A stretch of 64,000 bases of DNA from Brachionus plicatilis (lineage: Eukaryota > Rotifera > Eurotatoria > Ploima > Brachionidae). The stretch spans positions 62,001 to 126,000 of the forward strand of contig QEOQ01000350.1 in NCBI GenBank assembly GCA_010279815.1, given 5' to 3'. Shown here piece after piece: positions 57,301 to 64,000 of this stretch (its first letter is position 1; every line of letters begins with the position of its first letter). The notes beneath the pieces were generated by a model, which saw only the letters and a list, made by a program, of their open reading frames with translations, was not told the origin of the DNA and searched no databases. Made by a program: the position numbers and the translations under genes.

Positions 57301-60300
57301 GGTTTATTTTTTGTTTTAAAATTTCGTAAAAATCAATTCTTAGCAGCAAAATTTATTTAAAAAAAAAAATTTAATTTGTCATACGTAACAAAAACTTGTA
57401 GGGTTCAAATTAAAATACTTATTTTAAAATTTTTGTATATATCTGTCTCTATTCTTTTTATATATATTTTTAAAAAAATTTAAATTCACGGTTTTTTAAT
57501 ATTTGAAAAGTGCCTCAATTTACCAAATATTAGGTAAACACTTCTCAAAAGAAAAGAAAAAATTTAGTGGTTCTTTTCTTTTTATTATTATTTTCATTTT
57601 TAAACTGCTCTTACCCAAGGTAAGATTGCTGATTTGATTCAAATAAATAAATCGTAACCGAAATAGTTAAATTAAAAAATTCAATCTAAATTAAATACAG
57701 AGTAACTTATGTCTGAATACAATTAAAGTAAAATTTAGTTTACCTTAGCAATTAGAACTAAAATTTGCTCAATTCCTCCAATTCTTGCCAAACAAATATC
57801 CAAAGTTGACTGAGTAAAAGTTTTACAATTAGAAGCTAACTCTGTTTGCATCAAGCTTTTGGCATCGTAAGGTTTAGCCATAATTGAATGTGAATAGCGC
57901 GGATTGTACACAACAATGGTTCTAGCCTTAATAAAGAGTCTAAATATTTGATACTTTTTTTTTTAAATTACTTTAATTTGGTCTGTATACTCATTAAAGT
58001 TTTTTTGTATATTTTCCAAAACTTTGATGTCACAGTAACCATTTAAATATGTCCACTCATACGAGCTTGTTTGGTCAATTAAACTAAAATTAGTGTCCAT
58101 AATTTGCATCATTAGAATCAGATGCTCGATAGAATAATTGGCATCTAAAATTTAATTTTTTTATTTAAAATAAACATTTTATCTTAAAAAAAATTTTTTA
58201 ATACCTCTACTTAGAATAACTTGGCCTAAGTCATAATTAAACATTTGGCTAAATTCAGATTTTTTTTCCTGATGACCAATATAGAAAAACAAATTTTGTT
58301 CTATGTCCCAGTGATAGTTTGTGTTAATTGATTTTGAATGATGAAGAATTGGCTTATCATGGCGGTCAAAAATATCGAATTCTTTTTCCCTCAATTCTTG
58401 TGCATTTACGCAGTAATATATCTTGGATTTGATTTTGTCAATATGCTGTTCTTCATCATAGTTAATGTATAAAAAATACCAAATATGTGGTTCTATTTGT
58501 AACAGATTGAATGTTATTATAATAGAATGATTACTGCGGCGTCTGAAAATAAAAATAAAAACAATTAAAAAGCGTTCCAAGTGGTCTATACTTTTTTTTT
58601 TTAAATTAATAATTAAACTTCACCCCTATAAATTTACTTATTTCCATATTAAAAAAATATTTATATAAAAAAGACTTTTTCAATATAATTTTTTTAGTTT
58701 AAAAAATTTTCCAGCCTGAAAAAAATTTAATTATCTCAAAGTGACTTCTTAACTCCAAAATATTCTTCCTTTTTGGTATTTAGCTTTTTCTAGGTATTGC
58801 TTGAGCGTTCATTCTTTCAAAAAAACTAATATCAGATTCATCTCCAAAATCAAGCATTTCAAAATTTAGTGAAATAATTATATCGTAATTTTGGAAATAA
58901 TTTTTATGTAAAAAAAAAAGGTTTTTTATGTCGAAAGATTTTTTTTTTAATTCAAAAGAGTTGTTTATTTAACAAAAGTTATTTTAAATGAATATACACA
59001 AAATAATTATGTAAATTAAACAGTGAAAATCAAAAATTAAATATTAAATAAGACTTTTTTATATTTTTTTTCCTTTAATTTTGATAATTTTAAGTAATTT
59101 GTATTGTTTTATTGAATATCGAAGAGGAAAAAAAAAGAAAAACTACTCAATAAATTTATAAAGTTTCATGTGATCTTGTAAGACCATTTGATTTATGTAA
59201 AAATTTACTTTAAAATTTAGCAAAAATTATGGAAAATAATTTGTATCCATTTTTTAATATAGTAACATTGAGTAAAGCTTAATAGGGATATTAAGGTTTT
59301 TGATATAATTTATTTAAATAACATTCAATAGCTTGATTTTTAATTAAAGAGTTAAAAAGGTTGTAAACAATTTCTTAATGTCCTAAACCAGCAAAATTTT
59401 TTTGGTATTTAGATTTTTATGATAAAAATCAGTAAAAAAAATGAATCTCCCAATTTATTTTCTCCTTAAAAGCATCTAAGCTTTACCTCATGTAACTCTA
59501 CAAGGTATTACAAGCAGACATTGATAAAAAATACAAATAATTTACATCAGCTTTATTAATTTATATTTGAGAATTTATTTTTTTACTTAAAATAAGCCTA
59601 AAAAATCTCAAATATAAACTTGGTAATTTTTTTAAAAAAAGTTTTTGCTAAAATTAATTTTTTCAACTTAAATTACCTAAAAAAAGCCTTTTTAAGATAT
59701 TTCGAGTTTATGAGTAAGAGAACTGATTTAAAAACAGTATTACATAAATAATTAAAAAATATAATTACATAAAAAGTATGCTTCCATTTTGACTAAGCCA
59801 TATCTCAAAACTTGAATTTTCGTCCTCGAGGTTTATTGAGAACAAATGCATGTACGAGTCATTGGAATTACTAGAATAATTGATGGAATTATTGTCAAAA
59901 CGAATCATGAATCCAATTGAATATGAGAAATGAGAAAAATCACTAGTCTGTTGTCCAGATTTGACAATTCTATTTTCATTACTAATAGGTACTCTGAAGT
60001 AAAAAATTTTTTGGTAAGATTCGCGGATAATCTGATTCATTTTTGAGGGTTGATTTTCTTCCGCATTTTTCTTTTTTTCATCAAATGAGCCTTGATATGA
60101 AAAGTTTATCTTCCATTTTTTACTAATGCTTGGCTTGAGAACAAGATCAATTGGTTCCAGATGGTTCTCACTGGAAATCTGAACAAAATTGGTACAGTGA
60201 ACAAAATTTAGATTTTTTGACAAGCGCATAACAAGATTAGCACTCAATTTTTTCTATTAAAAAAAGATTATTTTATATTCTGTAAAAAGATGTAAAATTA

Positions 60301-63300
60301 CAATTTTGTTCAACAAGCTGATTATTTTTAAACTTGATGCTGATAAATGTTTGTTTTCCAAAATAATGTCTTGAAATTGATTGTCCACTATTATCTCAAA
60401 TATATTGGTCAAAAACGATGCAGTAATGTCTAGCGAACTTATATGATACATTATGTCGTATGTGTGCTCAATTATTTCCAATTCGGTTTGGTAAAAAGTA
60501 AAAGTATTATCCATAAGTTCTTCTTTGAACACTGGTTTGTGCAAAAGTTGAATAAAATAAGAACGAAAATTCTAAAAAATATTTTTATTAAGAAATTAAT
60601 ATCACAAATTAAAAATGTGATAATTTAAAAGAAATATTTTTTTTCAAATATCAAGAAATTTACCTGATTTAAGATTAATTGAAGATTGTAATTCGATGTT
60701 TCAATCAGATATAAAAGTCTTTTTAAAAAATTCAAACTTGTTGACTGAAATTGCTTGTATTTTTGATCGAATTTTTCCAATTCATCCAAAGTTGTTATTT
60801 TGCTAATCAATTCCATTCTTTGCTGACGTTTTATATGAGTTATGTAATTGAGACAAATTTCTAGAACTCGTGGATAAAATATAAAATCAAATCTATATCT
60901 TGTATCGCTAGTTTTAGGTTGGAAATTTTCTAAAACAAAAAATTAAAAATTAATTTTTTTAAATAAAAGTCATATTTTAACCATCAAATCTTTTTTCCAT
61001 ATTTAAATTTATTTATTTTTTACTTTTCTTACTATGATTTTTAATTATTAAGTTTTAAATTATTTTAAAAATAATCGTTTTACTAATTTGACTAGAAATT
61101 GCTTTAAAAATTAATAATCCATTACCTAATATTCAATAGTTCTAGAAAAAAGGCCTGAACTCGTAAAATTACGCTATTTAACATTATTTTTAATATTTTT
61201 TTTGTAATTTTACGTAAAGCTTACGTTACAATCATTTAATATTATTAATACGTACAAATACTTATATTTCATACGTAATGTAAAATAAGAAAATTTTTTG
61301 TAAAATATTGTAATGAAAAATATTTAGTAAATTAATAAATAATGTTTGACAATTAAATGTCAATAATTATTTACACATACCGTAAACCCTTGCGCATAGG
61401 CGCAGCAGTTAATACCAGGCCCTACAACTACCGCAATGCGGCTAATCCCAGTCATTTCATGTAAAAAAAAATTAAAATTGAATTAAAAAGATTTTTCGCG
61501 CCTAAGACAGGATCCGGGATTTACCATGTGGTAAACCCAGGAATTTGTCGTTTTACCGCACCAAAAACTGATTCATAACCGCGAAAAAAAAAATTAAAAT
61601 AAGCATTTAAATGTCGTTATAGGTCGATTTTAATTTAAAAGTTTCGAAACAACCGCATGCGGTAAAATTAAGTTTTTAAGGAAAAAAAAACATTTTTTTA
61701 AAAAAAGAAAAAAATTGATTAAAAATTGGTTTTGCAATTTTTCTTTTTTCTTTTTTTCTACGCTTTTTTATTGAACCAATTTTTAATCAATTTTTTTCTT
61801 TTTTTAAAAAATGTTTTTTTTTCCTTAAAAACTTAATTTTACCGCATGCGGTTGTTTCGAAACTTTTAAATTAAAATCGACCTATAACGGCATTTAAATG
61901 CTTATTTTAATTTTTTTTTTCGCGGTTATGAATCAGTTTTTGGTGCGGTAAAACGACAAATTCCTGGGTTTACCACATGGTAAATCCCGGATCCTGTCTT
62001 AGGCGCGAAAAATCTTTTTAATTCAATTTTAATTTTTTTTTACATGAAATGACTGGGATTAGCCGTATTGCGGTAGTTGTAGGGCCTGGTATTAACTGCT
62101 GCGCCTATGCGCAAGGGTTTACGGTAATTTAAAACTTTTCTTTTAATAATTTTTTTTAATTATTTGATCAACCACGAAAATTTTTATTCTGCTTATCTTT
62201 AGATCATATAGCAATTTTTTCTGTTATTGCATGATTTTTAAACTTGCTTTTTATTTTTGGTAAATTACCCATTATTTTTTGTAGCACCCTAATGCTTGAT
62301 TAACATTTTTAGGAAAAAAATTGTTTGTTTTAATGAAGTCTTTGATGGTTTATGTAAAATTTTTATTTTAATATCTGGGTATAATATTGAAGCTAAATAG
62401 AGTGAGATTTTTATTGTTTTTATATTCACTTAAATAGGATTTTGATTTTGTTTTGTATCATAATAATTAATAGAAACACAGATCGGATGAATTTATGTCA
62501 AATGGCTAATTTTGGTGGATAAAAAACAAACATTCAAAGTTAAATTATTTTTAAATTTAATTTCAAATGTTTCCTGATGGACAAACTTATAAAAATAATT
62601 AAAAATTTTATTTAAATAATTTTTATTTTTTTTATATTGAGGTAATAAGAAGCAAGATCAAAATTCATGTAAAAAAAAATAAAATTCAATATTATCTTAA
62701 GCAGAATAGAAAAAAGTCAAGGTTGGTCGAAATTTTTGACATTTATTTGTCAAATTTTATCTATATAATTTACTAAAAAACTAAGAGGCTATTTTTCATA
62801 CCAAAATTTTACAAAAAAACTGTCTTATTTTTTATATAAAATCACTAAACAAAATACAAGTATTTAGAAAAACTTTTTTTATTGTAATTTTCCCTAAAAT
62901 TGTATTTCCTTGCCAACTAATATCTTTACAAGATTACGTTAGCTTACTCAAAATAACGCCAGATAACGTAATTTTAGCAATGCTTGGCTTGATGTAGAAA
63001 CACTGTATAATTCATTTTTAATTAATAAAAAAATAAATTGAAAAAAAAAATAAAATTGATGGTACTAAAAATCTCCAAAAAAATAATTACCACACGTAGT
63101 TACTTCAGAATCACCCTCGTAGTCGTTCGGGATTGATTGTTCATTTTTATTCAAATAAATTTCTTGATTTGGCAGATTTTGTGAGCTTGGCACACTTTGA
63201 TTAATCTTAAAAACCTTGGACATTATCATTACATTAAAAAAAACCATTAACCAAGACACATTCGAATCCAACTTATTTCTCATACAAACGTATATCTCAT

Positions 63301-64000
63301 TTAGATCTTTCTTTTTAAATAAAAAATTATTTCAATAAAAAAAATTTTTTTTCCAAACTTACTTTTCTATTATGATAAAAATAAGACAACACAAGATCTA
63401 GTAAAATTTCTGTATATTTTACATTTTGTTCACTCGGATCAGAATCAAAATACAAATTAAAACTGTTCAATAGACCAAGGTGAAAATGTTGACAATCATT
63501 TAGAGCAGTTCGAAATATTGCCGATTTGATGTACAAATCTAAAATGATCAAAATGGCTGACTGATTGCCAAACAAATTTGGATTCAAATCAATAGTGTCA
63601 ATGATGGATTTACACAAATGTCTAGTACTATTCTCACCATGAATGTCGTGCTTATATTTTATCATTAGGGCACAAATTGTCATGGGGTCCAGCAAGTCGT
63701 GGTCGTACTTTTTGGTCAGTTTGTCCACCAGCTCGTAAATATTTGCCGAATTTTTGTGCATAAAATCCGTAAATTTTTTGTTTATATTCATTTCCAGTTC
63801 TTCTTGACTGCTAGTGTAGCAATCTTTGATAAGCATGGAATCACTAGCCTTGAGCAAGCTACCATCAAAATTAAGAAGCTCTACAGAACCAATTAAAGCC
63901 AGCATTTCTTTGATATAACCACATACAGCATTAAACAATTTACTTTTGGTCTCATCGGCATCCTTTTCCGCCAGAAGCTTGAGCATACCTTTCTGCATAT
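46929..64000 (-). CDS. LYST: Lysosomal trafficking regulator (LYST/BEACH protein), 5' end outside window
   Basis: LYST (Chediak-Higashi protein; mauve in flies) is a giant cytoplasmic scaffold controlling size and fusion of lysosomes and lysosome-related organelles. My exon model, 5' to 3': >64000-63363, 63310-63091, 60929-60664, 60571-60302, 60253-59769, 58542-58205, 58144-57972, 57926-57744, 56947-56056, 56003-55917, 55856-55007, 54959-54799, 54746-54683, 54622-54379, 54327-54262, 52161-51152, 51083-50969, 50919-50779, 49226-48429, 48378-47887, 47826-47725, 47671-47544, 47484-46929. All junctions are GT-AG and keep the frame, giving about 2758 residues. Human LYST has about 3800, so the N-terminal part is missing off the edge. 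Domain order (ConA-like, PH, BEACH, WD40) fits. LYST rather than another BEACH protein is supported by the C-terminal strings. Confidence 0.93.
48429..49226 (-). other. LYST: LYST exon with most of the BEACH domain
   Basis: The exon opens with the end of the PH-like domain (DRNNIYKLITGKKLKNLNR). BEACH follows: [75 protein letters not shown], then VVLPSWSKSNPRLFIIIMRQ and IQNWIDLIWGFKQSGRPAID. These are the conserved BEACH core strings, all in order without gaps. The domain continues after a 50-nt intron. Confidence 0.92.
49512..49955. mobile_element. Inverted-repeat element in a LYST intron
   Basis: The left arm ACGCTTCCCCTAAGGTGGTC and ATAGCTCC is mirrored at the right by GGAGCTATGACCACTTTAGG and GGAAGC. 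Pairing extends about 85-90 bp per arm with mismatches. It lies in the 1.55-kb intron between 49226 and 50779. Non-coding, MITE-like. Confidence 0.6.
50779..51083 (-). other. LYST: LYST exons for the PH-like domain
   Basis: Exon 51083-50969 encodes FPCPCKSVMPYCEITGQLLL and TESRINFAADGKNYKYSI. Exon 50919-50779 encodes YSWSYDDIKEIHLRRYLLKD and VGIEIFLIFGQTILLAF. This is the BEACH-associated PH fold (W-S-x-x-x-I-x-E-I-x-x-R-R-Y, then E-I-F and L-L-A-F). The two exons are separated by 49 nt. Confidence 0.85.
51152..52161 (-). other. LYST: LYST large linker exon before the PH-BEACH unit
   Basis: A 1010-nt exon. It starts FRRIFLFLLHPNHKLQTRLQ, continues with helical and low-complexity sequence, and ends YMLSHWKNSEII at a weak donor, AG|GTTTTTTA. 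ERRRLKKSHLLIGERYF near the C-terminal third is a basic cluster. The splice into the PH exon is supported mainly by frame and homology order. Confidence 0.75.
52639..53661 (+). repeat. Direct repeat pair in a LYST intron (about 103 bp each)
   Basis: 52639-52741 and 53558-53661 share AAAAATACTTTTCAGTTTTT, GGAGTAAAAATCTTCGCCAT and TTTGTATACGAGGTTGGGA with few mismatches. They lie 0.8 kb apart in the 2.1-kb intron between exons 54327-54262 and 52161-51152. They could be flanking duplications, two copies of one short element, or terminal direct repeats. Confidence 0.6.
54262..56947 (-). other. LYST: LYST middle exons (helical repeat region)
   Basis: Seven exons (56947-56056, 56003-55917, 55856-55007, 54959-54799, 54746-54683, 54622-54379, 54327-54262) are joined by introns of 47-60 nt. 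The protein is helix-rich and leucine/phenylalanine-rich, for example LIYLVNKRAYIQSEFKKM, LLNILNLLK-like segments and LPIINELKEFFCLVAGLLL, as expected for the armadillo/HEAT-like middle of BEACH proteins. The 55917/55856 junction uses an A-rich acceptor (AAAAAAG|ATAGTG), the weakest in the model. Confidence 0.75.
56948..57743. other. LYST: LYST intron with a possible retroposon tail
   Basis: A 796-nt intron. Near 57610-57655 the string CTTACCCAAGGTAAG forms a small hairpin and is followed by AAATAAATAAATC, resembling the hairpin-plus-tail retroposon ends elsewhere but with a different stem sequence. Confidence 0.4.
57744..60929 (-). other. LYST: LYST exons including a concanavalin-A-like domain
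   Basis: Six exons: 60929-60664, 60571-60302, 60253-59769, 58542-58205, 58144-57972 and 57926-57744. The first encodes RYRFDFIFYPRVLEICLNYI. Exons 60253-59769 and 58542-58205 hold a beta-rich stretch (YSIGFMIRFDNNS, MHLFSINLEDENSSFEIWLS, HSIIITFNLLQIEPHIWYFL) that fits the concanavalin-A-like lectin fold found upstream of PH-BEACH in this family. Introns are 92, 48, 1226, 60 and 45 nt. I chose acceptor TTATTAAG|GCT at 57926 because the alternative 13 nt upstream breaks the frame. Confidence 0.78.
58543..59768. other. LYST: LYST intron, 1.2 kb
   Basis: A/T-rich. No clear repeat boundary or coding frame was seen by eye. Confidence 0.35.
60982..61000 (-). other. Possible alternative first exon of a short LYST isoform
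   Basis: ATGGAAAAAAGATTTGATG followed by GTTAAA on the minus strand would encode MEKRFD and splice in phase to the exon 60929-60664 (continuing ENFQPK). No acceptor precedes it, so it could only be a first exon. The donor is weak and this may be coincidence. Confidence 0.15.
61378..62126. mobile_element. Palindromic (foldback) element in a LYST intron, about 354-bp arms
   Basis: Left arm 61378-61731 and right arm 61774-62126 are near-perfect reverse complements around a 42-base pyrimidine-rich loop. One arm difference seen is GCAATGCGG versus GCCGTATTGCGG context. The ends read TACCGTAAACCC and GGGTTTACGGTA, adjoining TA on both sides. The tip (CCGTA..CCCTTG) resembles that of the 6016-7334 palindrome while the interiors differ. 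Several CCGC/GCGG and ACCGCA words recur within each arm. No protein is encoded. Confidence 0.85.
63091..64000 (-). other. LYST: LYST exons at the window edge
   Basis: Exon >64000-63363 (open to the edge) encodes helical sequence such as KLFNAVCGYIKEMLALIGSV and LLDPMTICALMIKYKHDI, ending HNRK at the donor AAA|GTAAGT. After 52 nt, exon 63310-63091 encodes KDLNEIYVCMRNKLDSNVSW and ends EVTTC at G|GTAATT. The next intron is 2161 nt and contains the palindrome at 61378-62126. Confidence 0.75.

Noticed and set aside
57927..57939. Alternative LYST acceptor (ATATTTAG) at 57939
   Set aside because: Using it after the upstream exon introduces an in-frame stop within four codons; the acceptor 13 nt downstream keeps the frame.
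1..64000. A bacterial-type defence, toxin or secondary-metabolite system, and rRNA/tRNA genes
   Set aside because: Spliced genes, poly(A) signals and eukaryotic transposons show this is animal DNA. No tRNA or rRNA signature was seen by eye; a tRNAscan or Rfam search would be decisive.

Overview
This is an A+T-rich stretch of animal nuclear DNA, by eye about three quarters A+T with many poly-A/T runs. The genes point to a bilaterian: a secreted Frizzled-related protein and a 23-exon stretch of a LYST-type BEACH protein. Introns in the LYST gene are either 45-92 nt or 0.8-2.2 kb, and gene-poor spaces are full of transposon debris. A small invertebrate such as a rotifer or another compact spiralian fits. 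That assignment is inference, since no species marker is visible.

Layout. About 0-2 kb is retroelement debris. 2.09-3.50 kb (minus) is a single-exon sFRP gene. 6.0-7.3 kb is a large, nearly perfect palindromic element. 7.3-13.3 kb is a graveyard of LINE, Tc1/mariner and AT-hook fragments plus a 0.54 kb MITE. 13.5-14.7 kb (minus) is a serine-rich protein of unknown function, followed on its 5' side by a degenerate tandem array. 15.7-42 kb is essentially gene-free: a decayed LINE with a nested insertion (22.7-24.0 kb), retroposons with clear target-site duplications (18.2 and 25.2 kb), a second MITE copy (26.1 kb), an orphan 137-codon reading frame (30.6 kb), an inverted-repeat element (31.6 kb) and a SWIM zinc-finger fragment (38.6 kb). 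42.1-43.9 kb (plus) holds a possible two-exon micro-gene and a 357-residue low-complexity protein. 43.9-45.4 kb is an internally deleted pogo/Tigger-type element and a GC-rich repeat island. 46.9 kb to the right edge (minus) is LYST, lacking only its N-terminal part, with further inverted and direct repeats in its large introns.

Functionally, sFRP would modulate Wnt signalling outside the cell and LYST would control lysosome-related organelle size and traffic. Nothing indicates that the genes act together. The exon model of LYST was built by hand: all 22 junctions preserve the reading frame and use GT-AG.

The most unusual material is mobile DNA. Two long palindromes (605-bp and about 354-bp arms) share related CCGTA termini next to TA dinucleotides. 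A 0.54 kb MITE family has 8-bp target-site duplications. Three or four families of short retroposon 3' ends recur across the window, some with a hairpin plus a microsatellite tail. I found no CRISPR array, operon, or convincing rRNA or tRNA gene.
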